Positions 30,021 to 39,432 of a DNA stretch of 64,000 bases are shown one piece after another. Origin of the DNA: Acidomonas methanolica (GTDB lineage: Bacteria > Pseudomonadota > Alphaproteobacteria > Acetobacterales > Acetobacteraceae); NCBI RefSeq assembly GCF_004346035.1, contig NZ_SLZN01000007.1:1-64000 (forward strand), in the 5' to 3' direction. Position 1 is the first letter of the stretch. Each line of letters begins with the position of its first letter. A model generated the notes under the pieces. The model did not search any database and had not been told where the DNA came from. It saw only the letters and a program-made list of their open reading frames with translations. Made by a program: the position numbers and the translations under genes.

Positions 30021-31415
30021 TCATCCCACGGTATTGCGCTCGTCATGCGTCACGCCAAGCTGCTTGAGCTTGCGATGCAAGGCCGAGCGCTCCATGCCGA
30101 CGAAATTCGCCGTGCGGCTGATGTTCCCGCCGAAACGCAGAAGCTGCACCTGGAGGTATTGCGTCTCGAACAGGTCCCGCGCCTCGCGCAGCGGCAGGCT
30201 CATCACATCCGCGCTCGCATCCAGCCGCGTCATGGAGGGCGCGCCCTGGCTGAGATCGGGCGGCAGCATGTCGGCGCGGATCGGCTCGCCGCCGCTGCCG
30301 GGCATCAGGATCAGCAGCCGCTCCATGAGGTTGCGCAGCTCGCGCGCATTACCCGGCCATTCATATGCCTGTAATGCGGCCAGCGCATCGACGGACAGTT
30401 CCCGCGCCGCCATTCCGGTATGCTCGGCATAGCGTTCGAGGAAATGCTGGGCGAGGCCCGGAATATCCTCCCGCCGCTCCCGCAATCCCGGAATCCGCAG
30501 CGGCACCACCGCCAGACGGTAATAGAGATCCTCGCGGAACCGCCCATGGGCGATCTCCGCCTGCAAGTCGCGATTGGTGGAGGCCAGGACACGCATGTCC
30601 ACCTTGACGCGCGTATTGCCGCCGAGCCGCTCGAAGGTCTGATCCTGCAACACCCGCACGATCTTGCCCTGCGTCTCCAGCGGCATGTCCGCCACCTCGT
30701 CGAGCAGCAGCGTGCCGCGATGCGCGCGCTCCAGCACGCCGACACGGCGCAGCACGCCGTCCGCCTGCCCCTCGACGCCGAACAGCTCCTCCTCGAAGCG
30801 CCCCGGCGCCAGCGTCGCGCAGTTCAGCGCCACGAACGGCCCGGCCGCCCGGCGGGACCGCGCATGCAGCATCCGCGCCGCGACCTCCTTGCCCACCCCC
30901 GCCGCGCCGGTGATCAGCACGCGCGAGCCCGTCGGCGCCACGCGCTCGATCTGCGCGCGCAGGGCGGCGATGACCGCGCTCTTGCCGAAGAGCGTCGTCT
31001 CCATGCCCGACCGCAGACGCAGCTCCGCGTTCTCGCGCGCCAGCCGCGCCGCCTCCAGCGCCCGCTGCGTCACCACGACCAGCCGGTCGGCCTGGAACGG
31101 CTTCTCGATGAAGTCGTACGCGCCGTGCTGAAGGCTCGCCACGGCCGTCTCGATCGTGCCATGGCCGGAAATCATCACCACCGGCACGTCGGCGTCCTCC
31201 GCCTTCATCGCCTTGAGCAGTTCGATCCCGTCCAACCGCGAGCCCTGGAGCCAGATATCGAGGATCACCAGCGAGGGACGCCGCTCCCGGAACGCGGCCA
31301 GAGCCTGATCCGACGTCGCCGCCGCGCGGGTCTCATACCCCTCATCGGCCAGAATCCCTTCGACGAGGAGCCGGATGTCCGGCTCATCATCGACGATCAG
31401 AATTTCATGCTGCAT
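30021..31415 (-). CDS. ntrX: Nitrogen-responsive response regulator NtrX
   Basis: The protein (464 aa) has an N-terminal receiver domain (ILIVDDEPDIR; phosphoacceptor in LVILDIWLQ; FIEKPF), an AAA+ sigma-54-type domain with GAAGVGKEV and LLLDEVADMP, and a C-terminal Fis-type helix-turn-helix. The GAFTGA loop is replaced (ELFGVEGQADG), as reported for many alphaproteobacterial NtrX proteins, so it may not act through sigma-54. The ATG at 31415 is inside the ntrY 3' end, giving an 11-bp overlap and tight coupling to its kinase. Confidence 0.92.
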   Translation of the reverse strand: MQHEILIVDDEPDIRLLVEGILADEGYETRAAATSDQALAAFRERRPSLVILDIWLQGSRLDGIELLKAMKAEDADVPVVMISGHGTIETAVASLQHGAYDFIEKPFQADRLVVVTQRALEAARLARENAELRLRSGMETTLFGKSAVIAALRAQIERVAPTGSRVLITGAAGVGKEVAARMLHARSRRAAGPFVALNCATLAPGRFEEELFGVEGQADGVLRRVGVLERAHRGTLLLDEVADMPLETQGKIVRVLQDQTFERLGGNTRVKVDMRVLASTNRDLQAEIAHGRFREDLYYRLAVVPLRIPGLRERREDIPGLAQHFLERYAEHTGMAARELSVDALAALQAYEWPGNARELRNLMERLLILMPGSGGEPIRADMLPPDLSQGAPSMTRLDASADVMSLPLREARDLFETQYLQVQLLRFGGNISRTANFVGMERSALHRKLKQLGVTHDERNTVG

Positions 31416-33798
31416 CGCCTGTCCCAACGGCCGCGCCACTCCCATTCCTGTCAGCCATCCCCTCGGGCGCCCCCGAAGGAACCCCCTCGGACGCCGCCGG
31501 CCCGGCGGCCGAAGCCAGCGGCAGCGTCAGCTCCGACACGGCCCCTCTCCCGGCGGCCCGGTCTCCCAGCCGCACACTTCCTCCATGGTCCTCCATGATC
31601 TTCTTGACAATGGCAAGACCCAACCCGGTGCCCTTGGCCTTGTGCGTGACATAGGGCTCGGTGAGACGATGCCTGTCCGAGGCCGGCAGCCCCACGCCGT
31701 CATCCTCCACGCTCAACACCGCGTTCGTCCCCTCGACCGTCAGAGACACCACGATGTGCCCCCGCACGATATGGCCTCCCGCGAGCGCGACGTCACCCCC
31801 CGCCTCCACGGTCTCCCCCTCCTCGCGCGGGGCCATGGCGATGGCGTCCGCCGCGTTCTGGAGCAGATTCGTGATCGCCTGCCCCACCAGCCGCCGGTCG
31901 CACCGCACCACCGGCCCCGAGGCCGGCACGCCCCGCGTGTCGAAGAGGATGTCGTGATGGGCGCTGCGCTGCAACACCAGCGCCTCCCGCACGATACGCG
32001 CGAAATCCTCGTCCCGCAGGACCGGCTGGGGCATCCGCGCGAAGGCGGAGAACTCGTCCACCATGCGGCGGATATCGCCCACATGCCGCACGATCGTATC
32101 CACGCAGAGCCCGAACGTCTCCGGATCGGTGCCGATCTCGCGCTGGAAGCGCCGCTTCAGCCGCTCGGCGGCAAGCTGGATCGGCGTGAGCGGATTCTTG
32201 ATCTCATGGGCGATGCGCCGCGCCACATCCGCCCAGGCCGCCTTGCGCTGGGCGGAGAGCAGCGCCGTGATGTCGTCGAACGTCACGACATAACCCGCCA
32301 CCACGTCGCCCTGCTGCTCGGCGGCGATTCGCACCAGCAGCGTGCGCCCGCTCGCCCCGACGGACGGCCCGTCGCCCAGCACCGCGCCGGGCTGTCCGGC
32401 GTCGATCTGGATCTCCGCCGTGCGGACGTGGTTCGGCGCCTGACGCGCGGCGTCCAGCAGCGGCGCGAATTCCGGAATGGCGACATCCAGCCCCTGCCCG
32501 ACCGCCGCCGCCAGATCGCGGTTCAGCAGCCGCGAGGCCGCGCGGTTCGGCAATTCGATCCCCGCCTCGGCGTCCAGCCCGATGACCCCGGCCGAAACGC
32601 CGGACAGCACCGTCTCCGTGAAGCGCCGCCGCTCGTCGATCTGCCCATAGGCCCGCATCAGCTCCGAACGCTGCCCGTCCAGCTGGTCCGTCATGCGGTT
32701 GAACGCGCGCGAGAGCGCCGAGACCTCGTCCCTCCCCCCGTCGCCGGAGGCGGAAGCGGGGACGGGCACGCGCACGCTCAGATCCCCCTCGCTCACCCGC
32801 CGCGCCGCGAGGATCAGCAAGCCGAGCGGACGGGCGATCTGATTGGCCAGAATCAGCCCCGTCAGCATCCCCACGGCCAGCACCAGCAAGGCCAGCAGGC
32901 CGAAAATCAGCACCAGCGTGTACTGGATGGTCGATCGCCGGGCGTTCAGCCGCTCATATTCCGCCACCACCGCATCCGTCACCCGCATATGCTCGACGAT
33001 CTTGGGATCGACCGGCCGGGTGATGACCAGGATCTGCCCGGAATTCTGCCCCAGACTCACCACCGCCCGCACCGTTCCCCGATCCGGGCTGTCCACGATC
33101 GCCATGTCGCTGCTGCGCGCCAGGTCCAGCGTCGCCCGGCTGGGCAGGATGATCCCTTCCAGCCCCACGCGCCGCGCCGTCAGCCCGCCCACGGCGACCA
33201 CCTTCTCCGTCGCCGCGTCGAGCACGACAGCCTCGTTCAGCCCGCGCTCCGTCGCCTCCGCGTCGAGGATGACCGCCAGCCGCTCGGGATCGTGCAGGAG
33301 ATCCCCGGTCCCCTGCGCCTGATACATCTCGTCATTCGCCGCCATGATGAGCTGATTGGCGATGGCGTAGGCCTCGGTGCGGATATTGTCGTTATGTTCG
33401 CGCAGATACCCCGCAGCCACCTCGCGCGCCTCGGTCAGCGCCGTATGCACCCGGTTGGAAAACCAGATCTGGATGCCGTAATGGAAGAACAGCGCGGCCA
33501 GCGCGCCGACCACGACGGTCGGCGCGACGGCGATCACGGCGAAGAGCGTCACCAGCCGCACATGCAGCCGCGCCCCCGCGAGGCCGGAGCGCCGCTCCGC
33601 CAGCATCCGCCCGACCCGCGAGATGACGACCGTCGCCAGCAGCGACAGCACGACGAAATCCAGCAGGAAGATCGCGGCCTCGAATTGCGGGCGATGCGCG
33701 AACGACATGCCCCCCGCAAGGATCACGAAGGTCACGAAGCAGAGCGCGAGCGCCGCGATGGCCAGAACCACCGCGGTGTTCATGGTCGCGATCCGCAT
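31405..33798 (-). CDS. ntrY: Sensor histidine kinase NtrY
   Basis: The protein (797 aa) has a membrane region at residues 10-100, a second membrane helix near residue 300 (YTLVLIFGLLALLVLAVGML) followed by HAMP, a PAS domain (RRFTETVLSGVSAGVIGLDAEAGI), the HisKA site ARRIAHEIKNPLTPIQLAAERLKRR, and an HATPase domain with NLLQNAADAI and KGTGLGLAIVKKIMEDHGG. It senses nitrogen, redox or envelope cues depending on species. An open frame extends far upstream to 34806, but only the part from ATG 33798 has NtrY similarity. Confidence 0.94.
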   Translation of the reverse strand: MRIATMNTAVVLAIAALALCFVTFVILAGGMSFAHRPQFEAAIFLLDFVVLSLLATVVISRVGRMLAERRSGLAGARLHVRLVTLFAVIAVAPTVVVGALAALFFHYGIQIWFSNRVHTALTEAREVAAGYLREHNDNIRTEAYAIANQLIMAANDEMYQAQGTGDLLHDPERLAVILDAEATERGLNEAVVLDAATEKVVAVGGLTARRVGLEGIILPSRATLDLARSSDMAIVDSPDRGTVRAVVSLGQNSGQILVITRPVDPKIVEHMRVTDAVVAEYERLNARRSTIQYTLVLIFGLLALLVLAVGMLTGLILANQIARPLGLLILAARRVSEGDLSVRVPVPASASGDGGRDEVSALSRAFNRMTDQLDGQRSELMRAYGQIDERRRFTETVLSGVSAGVIGLDAEAGIELPNRAASRLLNRDLAAAVGQGLDVAIPEFAPLLDAARQAPNHVRTAEIQIDAGQPGAVLGDGPSVGASGRTLLVRIAAEQQGDVVAGYVVTFDDITALLSAQRKAAWADVARRIAHEIKNPLTPIQLAAERLKRRFQREIGTDPETFGLCVDTIVRHVGDIRRMVDEFSAFARMPQPVLRDEDFARIVREALVLQRSAHHDILFDTRGVPASGPVVRCDRRLVGQAITNLLQNAADAIAMAPREEGETVEAGGDVALAGGHIVRGHIVVSLTVEGTNAVLSVEDDGVGLPASDRHRLTEPYVTHKAKGTGLGLAIVKKIMEDHGGSVRLGDRAAGRGAVSELTLPLASAAGPAASEGVPSGAPEGMADRNGSGAAVGTGDAA

Positions 33799-33827
33799 CA
33801 CACTGTCCCGCCGGGGCAGACGCAGCC

Positions 33828-34775
33828 TCAACGACGCGCCCCCTTCCGGCCGGAGTCGATGCCGAGTTCGCTCATCCGCTTGCGCAGCGTGTTGCGGTTG
33901 AGCCCGAGCAGCCCCGCCGCCCGCGACTGATTCCCGTCGGTCAGCGCCAGAACCCGCTCGATCAGCGGCCGCTCCACCGCCGCGATCACCCTGGCGTGAA
34001 GCTCGGGCACGCACGCCGCCCCGCCCGCCAGCATCACATCCAGCCACCGCGCCAGCGCCTCCGCGAAGTTCTCCCCGGCCTCCGCCGCCATCCCCTGCGG
34101 CGGGACGGGCATGGTGGCGGGACCACCTGCATCGGCCAGCAGCGCCACATCGATCGCGCGCCCGCCGCCGAGAAGCGCCGCACGCTGCACGCAATCGCGC
34201 AGTTGCCGCACATTCCCCGGCCAGGCGCGCGACGCGATCCAGTCCAGCGCCCCGGCGGTCAGGACAGGCGGCTCGGCAGAGAGATCGGCCAGAAGATGGG
34301 CGCACAGGACGGGCAGATCCTCCGCCCGCTCCGCCAGACAGGGCAGCTTCAGACGGTAGAGGCCGAAGCGCGCGCAATATTCCTCCTTCGCCTCGCCCTC
34401 CGCCGTCAGCAGGACGCGCGGCCCGTCCGCGCCGGTCCGTCCCAGCAGCACATCCACCACCCCGCCTTCCAGCCCCCAGCCGCTGGCCAGCACCGTCCCG
34501 CGCCGCGCCGCCGCGATCTGCGCGCCGAGATCGCCCGCGGGATCGAGAACGAGAAACGGCCCGTCCGCGCGCGATCCCAGCCGATGCAGCAGCCATCCGG
34601 CGCGCGCCTTGCCGACTCCCACCTCGCCCAGCAGCAGGACCGGCCCGTTCTCGGCCAGGCAGAGGGCGAACTGCGCGCGAAACCCCCGCATCGCCGCCGA
34701 TTCCCCCGGCAACCACGACCGCAGCGCATCGGTTTCGGGAGAGGACGACGTGCCGATGCCTGCGTTGATGCTCAT
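33828..34775 (-). CDS. Truncated NtrC-like protein (AAA+ remnant plus Fis-type HTH)
   Basis: The protein (about 315 aa) occupies the place of ntrBC between dusB and ntrY. It has no receiver domain. An AAA+ remnant keeps a P-loop-like GEVGVGK near residue 55, LPCLAERAEDLPVLCAHLL and WPGNVRQLRDCVQRAALLG, but the ELFG/GAFTGA region is gone. The C terminus is a well-kept Fis-type HTH (IERVLALTDGNQSRAAGLLGLNRNTLRKRMSELGI). It probably binds DNA but cannot activate sigma-54 in the classical way. A GTG at 34787 is an alternative start. Confidence 0.75.
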   Translation of the reverse strand: MSINAGIGTSSSPETDALRSWLPGESAAMRGFRAQFALCLAENGPVLLLGEVGVGKARAGWLLHRLGSRADGPFLVLDPAGDLGAQIAAARRGTVLASGWGLEGGVVDVLLGRTGADGPRVLLTAEGEAKEEYCARFGLYRLKLPCLAERAEDLPVLCAHLLADLSAEPPVLTAGALDWIASRAWPGNVRQLRDCVQRAALLGGGRAIDVALLADAGGPATMPVPPQGMAAEAGENFAEALARWLDVMLAGGAACVPELHARVIAAVERPLIERVLALTDGNQSRAAGLLGLNRNTLRKRMSELGIDSGRKGARR

Positions 34776-34827
34776 GATCCGATCCACTCGCCCCTCGGCC
34801 CGTCACGCCTTCAGCCGGCTCGCTCCC

Positions 34828-35913
34828 TCACGCCGCATCGGAATAATCCGCCGGACACGCACCCTCGCGCTCGCGCACCACCCCGGCGGCGATCCGCTCG
34901 TCATAGAATGACGTGATGAGCGCGATCACCGCCGCCGCGTCGTCCAGCCGGTTCACCTCCGCCCGGAACGCCGCCGAACCCGGAAGCCCCGCCGAATACC
35001 AGGACACATGCTTGCGCGCGAGACGCAGCCCCGGCCGCTCGCCGAAATGCGCCTGCATCATGTGATAGTGCTTCAGCACGATCGCCTTCTCGGTCGCCAG
35101 ATCGGGGTCCGGCACCTCCCGCCCCGAGACGAGCGCCTGCGCCACCTGCGCCGGGAACCACGGCCGCCCGTAGCAGCCGCGCCCGATCATCACCCCGTCC
35201 GCGCCCGAGGCGGCCAGCGCCCGCCGCGCATCGGCGACGGAGACGATGTCGCCGTTGACGATCACCGGCAGCGACACGCTCTCCTTGACCTGCCGCACGA
35301 ACGCCCAGTCCGCCCGGCCGTTATAGAACATCTGCCGCGTCCGCCCATGCACCGTGACCATGCGGATGCCGCTCTCCTCCGCGATCCGCGCGAGTCGCGG
35401 CGCATTGAGCGTGGTGTGGTCCCACCCCATGCGCATCTTCAGCGTCACCGGGACCGGCACGGCCTTCACCGTGGCTTCGAGAATCGCCGCCGCCTGCCGC
35501 TCGTCGCGCATCAGCGCCGAGCCCGCCGACTGCCCGACCGCCACCTTCTTCACCGGACAGCCGAAATTGATGTCGATGATGTCCGCGCCACGATCGACGG
35601 CGATTTGCGCCGCCCGCGCCATGGCCTCCGGCTCGCACCCGGCGAGCTGCACCGCGTTCGGCCCGTTCTCGGCATTGCGGGCCATGCGCAGCGTGGTCTC
35701 GTTCTCGCGCACCATGGCCCAGGACGCGATCATCTCCGAGACCACCAGCCCCGCCCCCAGCTCGCGCGACAACTGCCGGAACGGCAGATCCGTCACGCCC
35801 GACATCGGCGCGAGAATCACCGGCGTCTCGATGACCACGCCCCCGAGATCGACAGGATGCAACAATGGGACGGACCCCCGCGCGGGAGCCACGGTTTCGA
35901 CGGCGCTGGACAT
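34828..35913 (-). CDS. dusB: tRNA-dihydrouridine synthase DusB
   Basis: DusB is a flavin enzyme that reduces uridines in the tRNA D-loop. The 361-aa protein has [18 protein letters not shown], the catalytic-Cys block NFGCPVKKV, the KMRMGW and VHGRTR motifs, and [13 protein letters not shown] of the TIM barrel. In alphaproteobacteria it is called nifR3 and leads into ntrBC-ntrYX, as here in reduced form. Confidence 0.95.
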   Translation of the reverse strand: MSSAVETVAPARGSVPLLHPVDLGGVVIETPVILAPMSGVTDLPFRQLSRELGAGLVVSEMIASWAMVRENETTLRMARNAENGPNAVQLAGCEPEAMARAAQIAVDRGADIIDINFGCPVKKVAVGQSAGSALMRDERQAAAILEATVKAVPVPVTLKMRMGWDHTTLNAPRLARIAEESGIRMVTVHGRTRQMFYNGRADWAFVRQVKESVSLPVIVNGDIVSVADARRALAASGADGVMIGRGCYGRPWFPAQVAQALVSGREVPDPDLATEKAIVLKHYHMMQAHFGERPGLRLARKHVSWYSAGLPGSAAFRAEVNRLDDAAAVIALITSFYDERIAAGVVREREGACPADYSDAA

Positions 35914-36008
35914 GATTGCTCAAGACTACAGGACTCGGCGGAGCGGACGCAATCGCGATCGCCGCATTCCGCGACCGCGCGCCCGATCCTTGTCCATGCC
36001 GGGACTCG

Positions 36009-36123
36009 GAGGCTGTCTCGAAAGGCGTCGTGTCATGGAGGCGACGCTCCCGGGGCTTTTGCCCCTTCCGGGTGCGGGGCAGGGCCCCGCATCGGCGTGA
36101 ATCACGACGTCTGAAACAGTCTC
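36009..36123. repeat. MITE-like element, short copy, adjoining hpnC stop codon
   Basis: A 115-bp element with imperfect inverted ends (GAGGCTGTCTCGAAAGG on one side, complement of GAGACTGTTTCAGACG on the other; both continue into CGTCGTG) and internal palindromes CGGGGCTTTTGCCCC and GCGGGGC-AGG-GCCCCGC (36074-36090). Its right end is the base next to the hpnC TGA (36124-36126). It is about 90% identical to the shared parts of the copy at 41381-41567. Confidence 0.8.
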
Positions 36124-37005
36124 TCAGATCAGATGCCGCAGACTCGCGCCCAACGCTACCAGACCGTCGATCCTGCCCGGTTCGACACGCTCCGCCACCG
36201 GATCGGCCCGCCGCAGCCGGGCGGCGAGCCGGTGCGCGATCTCCACGATCACCGCCGATTCCAGCCGCATCCGCCGGTCGCGCACCAGATCGGGCAGACG
36301 CCGCGCCTCCCGGTTCAGCTCGTCCACATGATCCAGCAGCCGGTCGAACACGCGCCGCAGCCCCGGCTTGCTCCGCGCCAGACGCAGCGCCTCGATCCCC
36401 ACGCCCTCCTCCGCCAGCCACGGCAGGGGCAGATAGCAACGGTCGAGACTCCGCAGATCGTCCGCCGCGTCCTGAATATGGTTCAGCACCTGCAACGCCG
36501 AGCACAGCGCGTCGGAGGGCGCGAGCGAATCCGCGTCCTCGCCATGCAGCTTCAGCAGGAAATGCCCGACCGGATTGGCCGAATAGCGGCAATAATCGAG
36601 CAGTTCCTCCCACGAGTCGTAGCGGTTCTTCACCGCATCGCGGCAGAATGCCTCGACCAGATCCGTCGCCGTCTCCAGCGGCACGCCCGTCGCCAGCAGC
36701 ATCCGCCGCACCGCGACGGCCGTCTGCGCATCCGCCCGGACCGGCGCCTCCCGCTCCCCGCGCACCACCTCCGCCATGGCCCGCAGCCGCGCGATCTTCT
36801 GCGCCGGCGTCAGGCGGGTCGTATCCACCATGTCATCGACGACGCGCGCGAAATTGTAATAGATTCGCACGGCGGGGCGCTTCCGGCGGGAAATCAGCAG
36901 GGAGCCGACCGGGAAATTCTCGTCCCCCGCCCCCTTGGCGGAGGTGACGTCGTCCCGGCCCCAGACCGACTTCTCCGTTCCGGGCGATTCCGTCACGACA
37001 TTCAT
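36124..37005 (-). CDS. hpnC: Squalene/phytoene synthase-family protein HpnC
   Basis: HpnC takes part in squalene formation for hopanoids, converting presqualene diphosphate to hydroxysqualene. The protein (293 aa) shows KGAGDENFPVGSLLISRRKRPAVR, the first Asp-rich motif VVDDMVD, the QDAADD second motif with RCYLPLPWL, typical of trans-prenyl head-to-head synthases. It overlaps hpnB by 4 nt and ends exactly at a MITE-like element. Confidence 0.92.
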   Translation of the reverse strand: MNVVTESPGTEKSVWGRDDVTSAKGAGDENFPVGSLLISRRKRPAVRIYYNFARVVDDMVDTTRLTPAQKIARLRAMAEVVRGEREAPVRADAQTAVAVRRMLLATGVPLETATDLVEAFCRDAVKNRYDSWEELLDYCRYSANPVGHFLLKLHGEDADSLAPSDALCSALQVLNHIQDAADDLRSLDRCYLPLPWLAEEGVGIEALRLARSKPGLRRVFDRLLDHVDELNREARRLPDLVRDRRMRLESAVIVEIAHRLAARLRRADPVAERVEPGRIDGLVALGASLRHLI

Positions 37006-38165
37006 GCCTGCATCCCTCCACCATGGACCGGCTCGGTATAGGCCCTGTCCTTCCACCGCACGCCCTTGCCGCGATGATGATCGACCGCCGAGCCGATCGT
37101 CGCCGCCATGTAGAATCCGGCCACCAGCGGCAAGGGCAGCGCCCGCCAGAACGGCTGCCCGAAGCGCCGGAGCGTGGGCGCGAAGGAGGCCATGCTCAGC
37201 CCCCAGGCCAGCGCCCCGAACAGCCGCGCCCGCCCGCGCCCGAACAGCGCGAGCCCCATCGGCGCGAACCACACCAGCGCCAGGCCGAGGACGGTCCCCA
37301 GCAGCAGCAGCGGCGAATACCGCAACTGCACATAGGCCGTGCGCGCGATCATCCGCCAGATATCCCCCGCCCCCTCATAGGGCCGCTTCGACCAGGCAAG
37401 TTCCGAATGGCCGAGATAGAGCGCGCCGCCCGTCCGCTTCACATGCGCCGCCAGCGTGCAATCGTCGATCAGCGCCCCGCGCAGCGCCTCGATCCCGCCG
37501 ATCCGCTCCAGCGCCATCCGCCGGACCAGCATCGTGCCGCCCGCCGCTCCCGCCACGGGCGAGGCCGGGTCGTTGATCCGCGCGAAGGGATAGAGCATGG
37601 CGAAGAAATACACGAAGGCCGGCACCAGCGCCCGCTCCGCCGCGCTCTCGCATTTCAGCCGCACCATCTCGGAGACGAGATCGAGCCGCTCCGCCTGCGC
37701 CTTGCCGACGAGCGTGCGCAGATGCGCGGGATCGTGGATGATGTCGGCATCGGTCAGCAGGATGAACGCATCGGCCCCGAGCCGCTCCAGCGCCGCCTGA
37801 ACGCCCTGATGCACGGCCCAGAGCTTGCCGCTCCACCCCGCGGGGCGGTCCCGCCCCTCGATGACCGTCAGCCGCGCCCGCGGGTCCGGCACCGCGCGCG
37901 CGATCGCGCCCGTCCCGTCGCCGCTCCGGTCATCCACGACGAAGACCGAGACCGGCCCGTCATAATCCTGCCCGAGCAGGGACTCCACGCAGGCCGCGAT
38001 CGTCTCCGCCTCGTCCCGCGCGGGCACGACGATCGCCACCTCCGGAGAGCGCGCCAGCGCCCCCGCCGGCGTCAGCACCGGCCCGTACCGCCAGAACCGC
38101 CCATGGGCGAAAACGAGCTTCAGCCACGCCCCGAGCGCGGCCAGCCCGAGCAGATCACGCCACAT
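37002..38165 (-). CDS. hpnB: Hopanoid-associated glycosyltransferase HpnB
   Basis: HpnB is a GT2 glycosyltransferase linked to hopanoid genes. The protein (387 aa) has an N-terminal hydrophobic segment, a GT-A core (IVVPARDEAETIAACVESLLGQDY, VVDDRSGDGT, LLTDADI, and the QxxRW-like region around RTAYVQLRYSP), and C-terminal membrane helices. Start and stop overlap neighbours by ATGA, showing a tightly coupled hpnA-hpnB-hpnC operon. Confidence 0.9.
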   Translation of the reverse strand: MWRDLLGLAALGAWLKLVFAHGRFWRYGPVLTPAGALARSPEVAIVVPARDEAETIAACVESLLGQDYDGPVSVFVVDDRSGDGTGAIARAVPDPRARLTVIEGRDRPAGWSGKLWAVHQGVQAALERLGADAFILLTDADIIHDPAHLRTLVGKAQAERLDLVSEMVRLKCESAAERALVPAFVYFFAMLYPFARINDPASPVAGAAGGTMLVRRMALERIGGIEALRGALIDDCTLAAHVKRTGGALYLGHSELAWSKRPYEGAGDIWRMIARTAYVQLRYSPLLLLGTVLGLALVWFAPMGLALFGRGRARLFGALAWGLSMASFAPTLRRFGQPFWRALPLPLVAGFYMAATIGSAVDHHRGKGVRWKDRAYTEPVHGGGMQA

Positions 38166-39163
38166 CAGCGCGGAATCCGCCCATGGGCGCGGAACCACTC
38201 GACGGCATCCGTCACCGCCGCCCGCGCCGGACGCGGGGCATAGCCCAGCTCCCGCTCCGCCTTCGCCGAGCTGAAATACATGAGCTTGCGCGACATCGCG
38301 AGCGTCTCCCGCGTCACGCGCGGCTCGATGCCGAAGCCGCGCGCCAGCCATTCCGAGACGACCGCCACGGGATAGAGCACGTCCTGACTCAGCTTGACAC
38401 GCGGCGGCCGTACCCCCGCGACCTCCGCCACCATGCGGAACAGCGCGCCGAGGCTGTGATTCTCGCCGCCGAGAATGTATTTCTGGCCGATCCGCCCGCG
38501 CTCCAGCGCCAGGACATGACCTTCCGCCACGTCATCGACATGGACGATGTTCAGCCCGGTCTCGACATAGGCCGGCATCCGCCCCGAGGCGCAATCGACG
38601 ATCATCTGCCCCGTCGGCGTCGGCTTGATGTCGCGCGGCCCGATGGGCGTGGAGGGATTGACGATCACGGCGGGCAGGTTTTGCTCCGCGATCATCCGCA
38701 GGACGACCTGCTCCGCGCGGTATTTGGAGAGCTTGTAGACCCCGATGACCTCCCGCTCGGTGACGGGCGTCTCCTCATCCGCCGAGCCGCCGTCCTTGCG
38801 CAGCCCCAGCGCGGCGACGGAGGAGCAATAGACGATCCGCTCGCATCCCGCCTCCAGCGCCGCCTGCATCAGCAGCCGCGTGCCGTCGACATTCGCCCGC
38901 ATCATGCGCGGCGGATCGGGCACCCAGAGGCGGTAGTCGGCCGCGACGTGAAAGAGATGGCGGCATCCCGCCAGCGCGGGCGCGAAGCTCTCCGGCGACA
39001 GGAGATCGCCCTCGACGATCTCGGCGTCCAGCCCGGCGAGATTGGCGCGGTCCGTCCCCTTCCGCACCATGAGACGCAGCCGGTGCCCGCGCTCCTGCAA
39101 CACCCGGGCCACCGCCGAGCCGACGAACCCCGTCGCCCCCGTCACGAGCGTCATCCCGCCCAT
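38165..39163 (-). CDS. hpnA: Hopanoid-associated sugar epimerase HpnA
   Basis: The protein (332 aa) is an extended short-chain dehydrogenase: GATGFVGSAVARVL (NAD-binding), a Ser and YKLSK (YxxxK) catalytic pair, and the PTPTGQMIVD and FGIEPRVTRETLAMSRKLMYFSS patterns of HpnA. The ATG at 39163 is preceded by GGAGGGAA; other in-frame ATGs at 39154 and 39190 are possible. First gene of hpnABC. Confidence 0.9.
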   Translation of the reverse strand: MGGMTLVTGATGFVGSAVARVLQERGHRLRLMVRKGTDRANLAGLDAEIVEGDLLSPESFAPALAGCRHLFHVAADYRLWVPDPPRMMRANVDGTRLLMQAALEAGCERIVYCSSVAALGLRKDGGSADEETPVTEREVIGVYKLSKYRAEQVVLRMIAEQNLPAVIVNPSTPIGPRDIKPTPTGQMIVDCASGRMPAYVETGLNIVHVDDVAEGHVLALERGRIGQKYILGGENHSLGALFRMVAEVAGVRPPRVKLSQDVLYPVAVVSEWLARGFGIEPRVTRETLAMSRKLMYFSSAKAERELGYAPRPARAAVTDAVEWFRAHGRIPR

Positions 39164-39254
39164 CGCGCCGTTCCCTCCGCAAGCCGTCATCGGCGCGCAC
39201 CATACTGCCCCGCGCGCGGGGCGCAAACGCCGCGTGCAAGAAAACATGCCGGTG

Positions 39255-39284
39255 GTGACATATCCGTTCTGACATGAATGTCAC
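39255..39284. promoter_or_regulatory. Palindromic operator candidate upstream of hpnA and hpnL
   Basis: The perfect palindrome TGACAT-GA-ATGTCA (39270-39283) is nested with a second GTGACAT at 39255-39261 that can pair with ATGTCAC at 39278-39284. It lies in the 269-bp divergent region between hpnA and hpnL. The binding protein is unknown. Confidence 0.4.
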
Positions 39285-39432
39285 GTTCCGTCACAAAACG
39301 GCCATCAGACGCCGCCTGGAGTAGCGGAAACCGCCGTGCTGGTGTAAGCGCCCTGCAAGACGCATCCGGCCCGGCAGTTCGGCCGCCTGCTTCCCATGGC
39401 CCGACCGTCCCAGGCAGATCGCTGTTATCGTC

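Noticed and set aside
33799-34806. Upstream extension of the ntrY frame
   Set aside because: No similarity before the MRIATMNTAV start; it overlaps the ntrC-like gene in another frame.
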